Positions 18,860 through 28,263 of a stretch of DNA of 64,000 nt are shown here, in pieces; position 1 is the first letter of the stretch, and each line of letters begins with the position of its first letter. The stretch comes from Phymatolithon calcareum (taxonomy: Eukaryota > Rhodophyta > Florideophyceae > Hapalidiales): the NCBI GenBank assembly GCA_977006965.1, contig OZ345356.1, positions 1,488,001 to 1,552,000 of the forward strand, given 5' to 3'. A program made the translations under genes and the position numbers. The notes under the pieces are model-generated. The model made no database searches. It saw only the letters and a program-made list of their open reading frames with translations, and had not been told where the DNA came from.

Positions 18860-19657
18860 ATGGCCCCCCTCAACTTGACCACCATTGCCCTCGCCCTCAC
18901 CGTCGCCGCCTTCTTCCTGGTTGATGTGGCTTCCGCCATGGACGCCCCACCCACCGAGTTCGGCTATCGAGACCTCATGGCCGCCGGAGTAGTACCGAAA
19001 GATACCCCAATTAAAGACTATCAGAAGTCTGGTGTAGGCCGCAAAATCTCTGCCAAGATCGTCTCCACGACAAGCGTCATTCTGATCGCACAAGCCAAGC
19101 TGCGCGGCCAGCGGTACCCCTCCATCCCATACATCACCGTCGACGTTGAACCGAAAATTCCCGGCTGCGGTTCTTATGACTGGCTCTTCCTCCCGCAGTG
19201 TGCCGCGGCAGCACCAAAGAACAATGTTCTTCCGAAGAAGATCATCACTCAGTCCGGTGAGTATGCCTTCATTCACGTCTATTTACTGCCGTCCGGATGG
19301 AAGAATCTGCGACTCAGCATGGACTTCCACGGTCATTGCCATGGAAGCAGGACCGCCGTCCTGTCCACTGCGTCGCGCACTGATAGGCTCTGCCATCGCG
19401 CGCAGTTCCGGAGAAGGGTATGCTGCAGATGCGGGAAGAGGAAGCATCTTAGGATCGTCGGTCGAAAGAAAAGGGTTTGTCGTTGGGAGGAGTGCGATCG
19501 GTCTCACCTTGTCATTCGCCGCCTTCAGCACATCTCGTATACCGATGGAACCGGTTTGACGGATACTATTCCCCAAGTGCTCTCATACAATGGTCAAGTA
19601 TACGCTGGATTCCAGGGTTGTAGCAACTCTGAGGCGCCCGATCTTTTCGTTAAGTAG
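18860..19657 (+). CDS. Small secreted Cys-rich protein, intact copy
   Basis: 265 residues. It begins with a clear signal peptide (APLNLTTIALALTVAAFFLV, cleavage probably after ...ASA near residue 26), so the product should be exported. The mature part has about ten Cys, in blocks PGCG, FLPQC, GHC, CHRAQF, CCRCGK, CRWEECDRS and FQGC. I know no matching family. The frame is the real one: compared with paralogue 4, changes in stretches such as ECDRS and CHRAQF are nearly all synonymous in this frame and not in the others. A GTGAGT at 19257 looks like a splice donor but removing it would discard the conserved HVY-LPSGW block. This is the only unbroken copy of at least four in the window. It converges on paralogue 4, whose tail ends at 20394. 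Confidence 0.8.
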   Translation: MAPLNLTTIALALTVAAFFLVDVASAMDAPPTEFGYRDLMAAGVVPKDTPIKDYQKSGVGRKISAKIVSTTSVILIAQAKLRGQRYPSIPYITVDVEPKIPGCGSYDWLFLPQCAAAAPKNNVLPKKIITQSGEYAFIHVYLLPSGWKNLRLSMDFHGHCHGSRTAVLSTASRTDRLCHRAQFRRRVCCRCGKRKHLRIVGRKKRVCRWEECDRSHLVIRRLQHISYTDGTGLTDTIPQVLSYNGQVYAGFQGCSNSEAPDLFVK

Positions 19658-20393
19658 TGTGACATGGTAGGATGTTCGTTTCATTTTGTCGAGGCGCATC
19701 ATCCGTCGATAGTCTTTTGTGGAGCAGATGAGTGTTATATCATGCTCAAGACACGTTTGATTTGCGTGCATGAGAGTTTTCTTTGCTAAATTCTCTCTGC
19801 TCGAAGACAAAATCGCAGTCCTTGCATTCTAGTTTGCGAGTACTTATAACCTTCCACTTCTGAAGCCTCCTCAATTCCCCGTTCTCTTGCAATAGTGCTC
19901 TATTTTCATATCTCCTGACACGATAGTTCTACTCTGCTGCGCACGAACATATTCTCTTTTCTCAATTGCAAAAAAGCGTAAAGCTTTCTCAGTCAACAGA
20001 ATAACAGTGTGTCCTCACACGTGACACCGCCTACAAAAATGGTAGCAGATATAGGGACAGAACATTGCCTCTTTGCAACATGGATGCTGAGCAAAACGCA
20101 CGAATACTGTAATCCCAGTCACAGCCCGCTTTCCAGGCTAGAGTATTTGTAAGACGGCAAGAGAAACTGCCCCGTGCGGCTGTCGGAAGAGAGGGTATTA
20201 TTGGAGGAAATTTTGTTCACAAGAAGATCACACGATGACATTCTTGCCATATGTCAGGAATACATGATGAAGTCGGAAATCTGAAGCACTGATTATTTTA
20301 TTTAGAGAGAGGAGACATATCAAATCAGAAGCGACTGGTTTTTAAACCATAGCTCAACGTAAAATCGAATATCATATCGTCCGTTAGCGAAAG
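19658..20393. other. Intergenic region between convergent paralogues
   Basis: No convincing gene in 736 bases. The same sequence is present in the left arm (495-1230) and, diverged, at 29056-29680, continuing at 32446-32518. It is therefore part of the duplicated locus and not a separate element. Confidence 0.6.
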
Positions 20394-20466
20394 TTACTTA
20401 CGGAATTGGAAAGGTGTCTTATCGCAGCGCGAGAATCCAGCATATTTCTGCCCGTTAGACGAGAGC

Positions 20467-20480
20467 ACCTGCGGAATGGT
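20467..20480. repeat. LINE A target-site duplication, left
   Basis: ACCTGCGGAATGGT, repeated at 21195-21208. Confidence 0.95.
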
Positions 20481-20947
20481 TCGCAGTCCCAAGAGAGGAA
20501 AGAGACGTTGAGGAATTGCAATGGGTGTGTCGTGACATATCATCAATGTTACACCACGACCTATTCGAGACGGCACTAACCTATCTTAAGCAGCGAGTTT
20601 CAGCAAAATCGTTGAGGGACCTGCTCTTTAAAGACGAAGGAGACGGCTTGGAGGCGAGCAGAAAGAGGAAAATTCCATATGATATTCCCGGGTCTACTCC
20701 CGCCATCATCAGACTACCGAAAGCACGTCACCGCCAATTGGCGATTAAATGGGCATTCGGACGTTTTCCCCCATTGAGTACCACACTTCTGGAAGACAAA
20801 TTTGGTGAAATCGTACCAACTCTCATGAACAAGCTCGAAGTGTACCTTCAAAGATATCGACTAACAGAAGAGGAGACTAGTGAGACTGAAAAGGCACTTG
20901 ACAAAGTACTATTCCTCACAATCGTCTTTTATGACGACATGGAATAG
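20481..20947 (+). pseudogene. LINE A protein, C-terminal domain
   Basis: About 150 codons of open frame without its own start, ending TAG at 20945-20947. The domain has ARHRQLAIKWAFGRFPP in the middle and ends EKALDKVLFLTIVFYDDME. Related C-termini occur at 43712-43987, 45973-46170, 47258-47533 (-), 48200-48600 and, as the last residues only, 34900 (-) and 52440. The domain follows the reverse transcriptase in these elements. I do not recognise its fold. Confidence 0.7.
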
Positions 20948-21194
20948 ACCAAGAAAAAATAGAACGGCGACGCTGAGTTTCCTACGAACAGGACAAGTGG
21001 ACTCTAAGCTTTTCCCTCCACCTTCTCTGGAGGAGGGTTTTTGCAGCTAGGGCTACGACGATAGCAACGAGCCCGGGTTTTGCGGGCTTTAACAGAGTAA
21101 CGGAGCTACCAAGGTAGTAGCATCTGAAACCCATCTCCCTTACAGTCTTATGAGTGTTTCTGAGGGCGTTTAATAAATTCAAAATTCAAAAAAA
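20481..21194 (+). mobile_element. 5'-truncated LINE A insertion, 714 bp
   Basis: Bounded by a perfect 14-bp target duplication (ACCTGCGGAATGGT). It contains the last 145 codons of a LINE protein, a 3' UTR with a hairpin (21014-21037, CCCTCC...GGAGGG) and the family A 3' end ACAGTCTTATGAGTGTTTCTGAGGGCGTTTAATAAA, followed by an A-rich tail. It interrupts the last part of secreted paralogue 4. The insertion is shared by both palindrome arms. Confidence 0.95.
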
Positions 21195-21436
21195 ACCTGC
21201 GGAATGGTGTCAGTTTTGTCTGAGCCGTCAGTATAGGAGACATGCTGAAGGCGGCGAATGACAAGACGGGAGCGGTCACACTCCAGCCAAGAGCACTTCC
21301 ATTTGCGCGGACCAAAAATGCCATACTTCCTTCTCCCGCATCTGCACCAAGACCGTCTACGGAACTGGGCGCGGTGATAGAGCTTCTCCAAGCGGGATGC
21401 GGATCACATCTTGGCGATTCTGCTGCCCCGGGGATA

Positions 21437-21909
21437 TTTGATGATTTTATTTTTGAGAGCTCCCAAAGCCTCACCTTGGAGTAACGGGGCAGCTCTTGCA
21501 TAATCTCTACGCTAAAGTCATCTGGCTGCTCAAAACGTTCTTGATTCGTAATTCTCTCCCAACAAGAGCTCCTGTGAGTCTCTTGCACTCAAACTCAGTT
21601 TCTGTACTCATCTTCGATGACGCTAGAGTACATTGTAAGGCGACTAGTTCGATCACCGCGGTAATCCCACAGTAAGCACCCAACACTGATTTCCTCCAAA
21701 GGGGTGCTCGGTTGAATGTCAACCTTAGGCACCTTAAACGTGTTGTTCTTTCTCCTATGTAAAGGATCCCTGGTAGCTTGCCTTCAATTGGAATCTTCAT
21801 TGATCTGCCTTCTTCTTCCTTTTCCCATACCTTAATTGTTTCTTCTCTCCTCCTCTTCTTCGTGACAGATCCCTCCTGGGCTTTCTGAAGGGCTTGCCGC
21901 AGCATTGCT
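21437..21909 (-). mobile_element. LINE B 3' fragment inside paralogue 4
   Basis: On the minus strand it encodes QQALQKAQEGSV-like and LRCLRLTFNRAPLWRKSVLG and FECKRLTGALVGRELRIKN blocks, as in the full-length LINE B at 38055-43136. It then has a 3' UTR ending AAAATAAAATCATCAAATATCC. The 5' end is truncated at about 21909. The limits are set by loss of similarity to the secreted gene on either side; no clear duplication was found. Confidence 0.8.
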
Positions 21910-22405
21910 CATGGGAGTCCATGCTGAGTTCAAATTTTTCCATCCGGATGGTAAAACGTAGACGTGGACAACGACACGTGGCAGACCCTGACTGATGGCC
22001 TTCTTCGGACGTACATTATTTTTCGGGGCAGCACCGGCACAGTTCGGGAGGAAGAGCCAGTCGTAATGACCACAACCCGGAATATTGGGCTCCACATCGG
22101 CGGCAATGGGCGGATGGATATTTTTTGCCCCGTAGCTTAGCCTGGGCTATTAGAACTACGCTTATCGTCTTGGAAATCGTCGGAGAGCCGCCGCGGGTTG
22201 CTGCCTTCGAGTACTTGAGGGCGCCGTGGGTTTCTGCCTTCGAGTACTTGAGTGCGACTTTGTCCTGTGGAACAATTCCAGCTTTCAAAAGGTCGCGGTA
22301 GCCCAACTCGCTCACGGGAGAATCCATAGCAGAGGCGATGTTAGTGACAAACAGGGCTGCGATGGTTAGGAAAAATGCAATTGTGGCCATGTTGAGGGTG
22401 TTCAT

Positions 22406-22896
22406 GGCAGAGAAGAGTTTGGTTAGTAGAAATAGCAGTCAGAAGCTGGCTGTAAAACGATCCGAAATTGTAGTAGACCTTGCCCCTTTTACAGCCTAGA
22501 AACATGCTCGCGAAATGAACTGAGCAAGTTCCTGAGCGTGGTGATGATGACAGGGGAGGAGAAACCAAGACTGATTGCGGGATGTATGTAGTCAATGCCT
22601 TTTTACAAACTTTGATTGGTTTCTACAACTTTCAGGTTCTCGCTTTAAGGAACGGAGTTCCTCTTGGGCTGCAGGATGCAATAAGTAGATGTGTACCATA
22701 AGCCGGGATAACAAATGTAAGTAAAACGTAAGACTACCGAGCCACAGAGGGCAGCCCACGGGGCTATTGCACCCACGAGTGCCTATTACGAGTACGTCTT
22801 CTACATTTATTATCCCCGGCTCACAGTATACATACTACTTGGTTTTACACGCCGTTTGCGAAGTATTAGTGTGTTATCCATGTCCTTCCTCGCTGT
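22406..22896. other. Upstream region of paralogue 4; no gene
   Basis: The first about 100 bases are the decayed promoter of paralogue 4. A pair of short inverted blocks follows (TAAGCCGGGATAACAAATGTA at about 22700 against TACATTTATTATCCCCGGCT near 22803), perhaps the ends of a small degraded element. No protein seen. Confidence 0.4.
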
Positions 22897-22991
22897 TTTT
22901 TTTTTGAATTTTGAATTTATTAAACGCCCTCAGAAACACTCATAAGACTGTAAGGGAGATGCGTTTCAGATGCTACTACCTTGGTAGCTCC
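22897..22991 (-). mobile_element. 95-bp LINE A tail with 15-bp duplication
   Basis: Only the last 95 bases of a LINE A (minus strand, ending in an A-tail that reads TTTTTTTTT here). It is flanked by perfect GTCCTTCCTCGCTGT copies (22882-22896, 22992-23006). An extreme 5' truncation that fixes the true 3' end of the family. Confidence 0.95.
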
Positions 22992-23006
22992 GTCCTTCCT
23001 CGCTGT

Positions 23007-24275
23007 GCTCCATTGTTCTTTCTTCTGTCTTATTTTCCCAGGGATTAAAATGATATGAAGTGTTGGATGTTTCCCTGGAACAAAACGAACCGAAAGCTGA
23101 AAAAACGGTCCACTTGCCTATTGCTGTCATTTCTTGTCGTCTTTTATGTGGCTTCTAAAACTAGCATTTATTGTTCTCCTCCGGCCGGAAAAATGTAGTG
23201 TGAAACAATTTCTTAAAGTCCTCACATTAAAATAGATAATCGAAATTAAGCTTCCAACTTGATAAACCTACATAATGCGGGTTTAACAAGTTGATAGGGC
23301 TGGGAAGTTCTTCTGGCCAATAAACCTCTGTTTTTATCGATCAAAACAGAATTGTAAATAAAAAGTGATCTTTGGAATTGAACTGATAGAAATCTTCGAG
23401 CAAGAGACTGGGGACGCCAGCACTCCCCCCCCCCTATTATTTGGCGATCTTCGATGAAAGGAAGGTCCGCGCAATCGTGAATGCGCGCATGAAGAGGATG
23501 AGAACGCGAATTGCCGAAGAACCAGCCCGACCACCGTCGTCGCAAATTCAAGCGATTTTTGCGAAATTCGGTGGCATATGAAACTGGTCGCCTATCATAA
23601 CCATACCACGACCGACCCCTCGAATCAAGTACTCGCGCGGCCCACAGGCCGAGAATGCTATGCCTGAAGTCAGCCCTTGAAGCTGGCAAACGATCGTGAA
23701 ACCGAGTAAGAACTCAGTAAGAGGAATGACGCCTCGCCCGTGCAAGATTGTCGTAGTGAAAATGTCACGACTCGAATGTGACAAGGCTCTGGAAGAGCAA
23801 CAAGTACGGTGCTGCGCAAGTTGATCCTCGAAAGAGGTTGCTATCGCCCGAAGATGACTAGGCGCCTGTGGACCAGTGGGTAAACCTCTTCACGAACAAG
23901 AGCCCCCGCCGGGACAGCAGCGTAGAAGCAAGCTCGACATTGAAGCGAGGTCGCTCTGCCTAGAGCAACCCGATGAGAAAACTCCGCGACGAAAGGAGAT
24001 GAACGAGCAAGGATTGTAATCTTTTTCCTCCATCCTTCGGTGGAGGTTTTTTACTGATGTAAGACGAGCCCGTTCAAGCAAGTCATGTGCGAAAAGCGTC
24101 CGTATTAGGTACCAGAGCCTAAAGTTACCAAGCAGGTAACCTGAAAGAAACATGAGACACAAGCTACCCCCGACCGCTAGCGTTACCGTATGGTGACTAG
24201 AAAAGCCGCTCCCATACAGTCTTAAGAGTGTTATTGAGGGCTTTGAAAACTCAACTACATAGTTGCAAAAAAATG
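23007..24275 (+). mobile_element. Decayed LINE A-like element, 3' part
   Basis: No intact protein; short frames have many stops. The end carries the LINE A signature: a hairpin CCTCCATCCTTCGGTGGAGG (24027-24046), then ACAGTCTTAAGAGTGTTATTGAGGGC (about 24212-24238) and an A-rich tail to about 24275. The 5' limit is uncertain; the region before about 23400 shows nothing recognisable. Confidence 0.55.
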
Positions 24276-25086
24276 ACCAGTGATATTTTACTGGAGAACA
24301 AAACGGACACACGTAATGTGAACAGCTCGACAAAAGTTTCGTCAAGCTGCTTTGTCACGAAAGCTGCTTATTCGAACGGGCCGCTATATAACGCAACCTT
24401 TAGCACTACTATACGCAGAAGAACCGTCCTTTTAGGGCGATGACGCAAAAGCCAGGATAATCATATTATGACAGCTTATATTTACTGGCATGCTTGCAGT
24501 ACAGTATAACCCCTCATGATGCAACCCCTTGCACTCAAAACCGCTAAGAATGCAAGTCAATTGGATCGACCACCTCTGTACCCTTCTACTTCCATCCGAA
24601 TTAATGTTTCTTGCGAATCTGCAAGTTGCAATGATTCCGGGTCTCAACCTTAATTTTCGATTTCATTTTGATATAGGCCATTTTGCTTCAGTGCAACAGA
24701 CTCATCAGAGCCTAAGCAGCACTGAGCACCCGATTGGCAGAGTTATGATTCATTACGGTTTTCCTTGCTGGATAGCTGACCAGCTTTTCAGACCTATTTA
24801 ATCATGGGTACAGTATACTGGTCATGCTCCAGAGGGGAGAGTGTCGGCAAGCGCGAGAGGAGAAGTAGCAAGTTGGAACGAGGAGCGAGTTCTTCGTTCA
24901 GAGCTGTAGAAGCTCGAAAGATATAAAGTTTAATTGAGGAAAGTTTGATGCGCTCCCGTGCGATAAGACATTGTGGAAGTGGTACGCACAGATCAATATT
25001 TTCCTCACAGCGATAAAAGAAGGACTAGTTCCGTCCCGGAGTACAGCAAAAGCATAGATGGTGATGATAGTTCATTGCATCTCACA
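24276..25086. other. No gene recognised
   Basis: 811 bases with only short frames. The sequence continues on the far side of the LINE C insertion (26404 on), so it is the older background into which LINE C jumped. Confidence 0.5.
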
Positions 25087-25098
25087 TACAGCAACTCT

Positions 25099-26391
25099 TT
25101 CTTTCTTTCTTTAATGCAGAATGCGTTTTTTAACGCCAGAACTAACCCTAGAGAAAGTTCTCATTGTTCAAATATTGGAGTATCTCTACGGGTCTCCCTG
25201 CACAGATTTTCTGCCGTTTTGTCTCGCACTCTTCCGATGAATTTTCGTCGAGAGGCAGTCCTCCCAGAACAGTGTAGGATGAGGTGCTCCACTGTCTCCT
25301 TGACGCCATACGGGCACATCTTGCATTCTGGGTCGTAGAGAAGCAGTTCATTCTCGCTGTGGCCATGGTGAACGCTTGCCACAATAGGGCTGCAGTTCAC
25401 TATGAGCTGGTGAAGTACCACCTCTGCACGTCTCTGCGAGATGTGCAGATCTTTCGGAAGCGTAGGAAGGGTCACTGGTTTGCTTCTACAGGGCGGCTTG
25501 ATGATGGACCGTGCCGCTTCCAAAGTGAGAGGTATCGCTTTGTGCAACGCCAGACTCGATTCCGAAATTCCCCGTCGCACAAGTTCATCAGCAGCCTCAT
25601 TCTTCGCGACGCCGCAGTGACTCGGTATCCAAACACACTCTATCTGAATCTCGCGTGAAAATAATCGTTCCATAAGGTTCCATAGATTCCGGACCATGTC
25701 ACCAAACATCTGCGGCTGTCCGTTGAGCGCGTCTATGCAGCTACGGCTGTCAGTGAACCATCTCATAGTGCTGCCGCGGGAAAGTTGTAGCGTTAACGTT
25801 GCTTGGAAGGCCTGTACGGCGGCAAATGCCTCCGCGTCAAATGAAGAGCCGACAGCCCCAACGGCCAGCGCTTCTTCCATAACAGTTTCTTTGCCGCGCA
25901 AAATCTGAATCCCAGCTCCGCCGACCTGGAATGGGATTGTACGATACATGTCGAGTGTGTCACCGTCTTCGTCGCACACGGTAACGCGATGTTTCGAGGC
26001 GGTCGGCCTCGTGGAGTATGCATACTCGTCTCCGTCGTCGTAGGCCAAGAGGATGTCCGGGGGCCTGCCGTGTCGAGACTCAAAACGTTTCGCTGCTTCG
26101 TGGTTCTGGTATTGAGAGGGACTGAATTTGCTCAACGTCGCAGTATACCAACCTTCATCCCATTTCACGGAGACTCGTTCTGCATGATTTAGGTTGCAGA
26201 CAAATTCATGTGGTACTTTTCCGACACTTCCTTCCGACCATATTTCGATATCGGCTGGTTGTGCAGCCTTTCGCTCTAGAAGAAAAGATTCTGTCGCGGT
26301 ACGCTTCTCCTCTGGATCATCCTTAGGCGAAACAGGAGTCGTGAAGGTTGAAAACCTGTTACTTGAGCTGTCCTTCTGAATTGGTGGATCC
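25099..26391 (-). mobile_element. 5'-truncated LINE C (RNase H type), 1,293 bp
   Basis: Flanked by a perfect 12-bp duplication TACAGCAACTCT (25087-25098, 26392-26403). The 3' end is at the left and carries a GAAA-repeat tail (read as CTTTCTTTCTTT). The body is the C-terminal part of a LINE ORF2: RNase H plus a CCHC zinc motif. Confidence 0.95.
25161..26391 (-). pseudogene. LINE C ORF2 C-terminus: RNase H with Tudor-like insert, zinc knuckle
   Basis: An open frame of about 400 codons with a frameshift just before the natural end (the last residues, YLNNENFL, are in another frame at 25148). RNase H: first strand EIWSEGS (the usual catalytic Asp is Glu here), then a 100-residue insert, GGAGI, DAEAF, WFTDSRSCIDAL, and WIPSHCGVAKNEAADEL. 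The insert contains VSVKWDEGWYTATL and ILLAYDDGDEYAYS, the pattern of Tudor/Agenet-type domains. A zf-RVT-like motif CKMCPYGVKETVEHLILHC follows. The frame is well kept, so the insertion is fairly young, but truncation means it cannot move by itself. Confidence 0.8.
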
Positions 26392-26403
26392 TACAGCAAC
26401 TCT

Positions 26404-26554
26404 ATTGCTAGACGACGGAGTGCACCTGGAGGATGGAAGATAAAGTTCGAGAATGGAGGATTGATACTACAGGAATATTCTTGTGCGTCGCCCTAATGGC
26501 TCTTTCCCTCCACCGCCGCGTACAAAATAATGATCCGAATTACGGCTCTACTTT
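26404..26554. other. No gene recognised
   Basis: Continuation of the background left of LINE C. Similarity to the palindrome arm (17764 onward) starts near 26555. Confidence 0.4.
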
Positions 26555-26707
26555 TCAGAACTGCATTCGTGCATCGACAGAATTTCCGTTCCCGCAATGA
26601 CAAAAAAGAGCTGCAAGGTTTATTCTAAGTTGAAGCGCCACCACACCCAACGCTTGTTTTCTTAAGAACGAGACGAATGCGGTGCAGCGGTTTCGCAAAA
26701 TAGATTG

Positions 26708-27152
26708 TGTTGGAAGTGTGATTGCTTGGAGTTCTAGTCGCAAACACACTTCAATATCGAGGTATGATCTCGGAACACGTGTACACGTGTCAAGTCGAAA
26801 GTCAAAGTGTCTCAGAACTTTGAATCAAGAAGATTGGCAGTGACACGTGTCAAAGTATGATAAGAGTATGATAATCATACTCCCCCCACTCCGTAGATGA
26901 TTCTTCATTTTTTCATGTTACACGTGTCATATGATATTATATCAAATTTGTTTAGGGTTAGAGTGTCTCCGTCGTTATTTAGGGTTTTTTGATTAAGTTG
27001 ATTGAGTTCTCTGGCCTATATAGTCTTGATGTGAGGTCCGCCAAGTCAATAAACTAAGGAACTTATTCTCACCTATCTCAGCTTCTACTCAACCATTTCA
27101 CATCAACCAAACTTTTTCTTTCTCCTCATCACTTGCCGAACCTTCTCCAACA
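26708..27152 (+). mobile_element. Solo LTR, 445 bp, 5-bp duplication
   Basis: Starts TGTTGGAAG and ends CTTCTCCAACA, with GATTG on both sides (26703-26707, 27153-27157). TG...CA ends and a 5-bp duplication are the marks of an LTR; TGTTGGAA is the usual start in Ty1/copia-type elements. It holds TATATAG near 27015 as a possible promoter, and three copies of ACACGTGTCA or a close form (26778-26794, 26851, 26920), G-box-like sites that could give inducible transcription. No internal retroelement sequence remains, so it arose by recombination between two LTRs. Confidence 0.9.
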
Positions 27153-27266
27153 GATTGTGGTATATGTAATGTAACTAAGGCGACTCATTCAACAGGGCGA
27201 AAAAATTGCGAACCGGATTTCATGGTCCTCTTGCGCACTGCATGCATGTATTAACCCTATAACACT

Positions 27267-27291
27267 TTTTTTGAATTTGGAATTTATTAAA
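27267..27291 (-). mobile_element. Minimal LINE tail, about 26 bp
   Basis: TTTTTTTGAATTTGGAATTTATTAAA is the reverse complement of a LINE A tail inserted in the locus (right arm reads CACTCGCAGATTC with nothing between). No duplication is evident, perhaps because it is too short or decayed. Confidence 0.5.
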
Positions 27292-27303
27292 CGCAGATTC
27301 ATA

Positions 27304-27472
27304 TGGAGACCAGAGATGGGTTTTTATAGACCACTGAATCGTGTTACATCAACAAGAAAAGAAACTCTTCCATAGACAGAATCCAGTCAATACCTTTTGG
27401 CCCTGGGAAAGTTGCCCCAAGCGTAAGCAAATGCGTGGCAGCTTTTAAATAAAAACCTACCTTTCTTCTCTT
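27304..27472 (+). mobile_element. 169-bp LINE tail with 12-bp duplication
   Basis: Flanked by CGCAGATTCATA (27292-27303, 27473-27484). The 3' part, AAAGTTGCCCCAAGCGT...CTTTTAAATAAAAACCTAC, matches the end of the insertion at 45973-46390, which identifies it as a LINE A-related subfamily with a different 3' UTR. Confidence 0.9.
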
Positions 27473-27484
27473 CGCAGATTCATA

Positions 27485-27600
27485 GAGGCTTGACAATATG
27501 GAGAACGACGAGTCCCTGTATTAGGGACAAGGCAATATACTAGAATGAACAAGTTACGAAAAGCTGCTCCCGTGCAGTCTTAGGAGCGTTAATGAGGGTT
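27485..27600 (+). mobile_element. LINE A tail fragment
   Basis: GACAATATGGAGAACGACGAG...AATGAACAAGTTACG...GTGCAGTCTTAGGAGCGTTAATGAGGG matches 34715-34923 and 52392-52611. The end of the tail and some of the host sequence are deleted. Confidence 0.8.
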
Positions 27601-28263
27601 TACTTTCGATCGTCTGTTAACCACCGTATTGTCCACGGCGAGCAGCTCTGGTGTAGTCAGGAAGTATAGCGCGGCATGCAACACAGACACGGCAGTGTTA
27701 GGCAGGTATTATCAAAGATATTATATCCGCACTTGGCCATTACTCTCATTTGGTATCAGTTATCGCGTCTTTAGTGTCTAGGCCTCTCTTTTCCTAATTG
27801 CTCGTCCGCAGGGACTAGGAAGAGGCCAGCGTCGGACATTGTTATGTTTATGGGATCTATTTACAGATCGACATGAACGTCGCGTGCTACAATTGATTGT
27901 TATGAACTCCATGAAACGGATACCAGCTTACTTTCCGGTCGTCGCAACATATTTTCGAAGTGTCTAGACTTCAAAAAACTAAAATCATTTTCGCTGACTA
28001 TTGCCAGGAGGTGCATCATGCTCATTCATGGCATGTTAGGAGTAACGAGGGCTAGGAGAGATGCCAAGTGCAGTTTTCTCCGTTGCCCACCTGTGTCAGC
28101 ACGCGGTCAGCACGGAATAAATCTCACACATCGCAGTATCGCAGCCAAGGGAGCTTCTCAACATCAACTAACTGTTTGAGTTCCGACCAATAAAAGAGGC
28201 AAACATCCTCCCAACTGGTCTTCCACAACTGCACCCGCGAACCCAGCCATTCTACTTTCCACC

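Larger units (their letters stand above)
18061..20887. repeat. Outer right arm of giant inverted repeat
   Basis: Mirror of 1-2826. It holds the intact secreted gene (18860-19657), the tail of paralogue 4 (20394-20466) and the 5' part of a LINE A insertion (20481 on). The arm may continue beyond 20887; the window start prevents a check. Confidence 0.95.
20394..22405 (-). pseudogene. Secreted-protein paralogue 4, broken by two LINEs
   Basis: ATG at 22403-22405, then a signal peptide (MATIAFFLTIAALFVTNIAS) and blocks matching the intact protein: ELGYRDLLKAG, VVLIAQAKLRG, CGHYDWLFLPNC, HVYVLPSGWKNL, YHRAQFRRR, ECDRSRLVIRRLQHVSYTDG and, beyond a LINE, IPQVLSSNGQKYAGF with the stop at 20394-20396. 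Breaks: a 33-bp tandem duplication (KYSKAETHGAL / KYSKAATRGG) near 22220, a frameshift near 22115, another 1-bp change near 21935, a LINE B fragment (21437-21909) and a LINE A insertion (20481-21194). It is an old relative (protein identity around 60%), convergent with the intact gene. Confidence 0.85.

Noticed and set aside
18388-18924. 178-residue open frame upstream of and overlapping the secreted gene (and its mirror at 1963-2499)
   Set aside because: It overlaps the promoter and start of the secreted gene in another frame, has no recognisable features, and is present in both arms only because the arms are copies.
19146-19559. Spliced second exon of the secreted gene in another frame (GTGAGT donor at 19257, AG at 19317)
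   Set aside because: The frames and intron length would fit, but comparison with paralogue 4 shows nearly all substitutions synonymous in the unspliced frame and not in this one, and the supposed intron encodes the conserved HVY-LPSGW block.
23246-23689. 147-residue minus-strand frame
   Set aside because: No domain, biased composition, and it lies antisense to a decayed LINE A-like region. Not supported as a gene.
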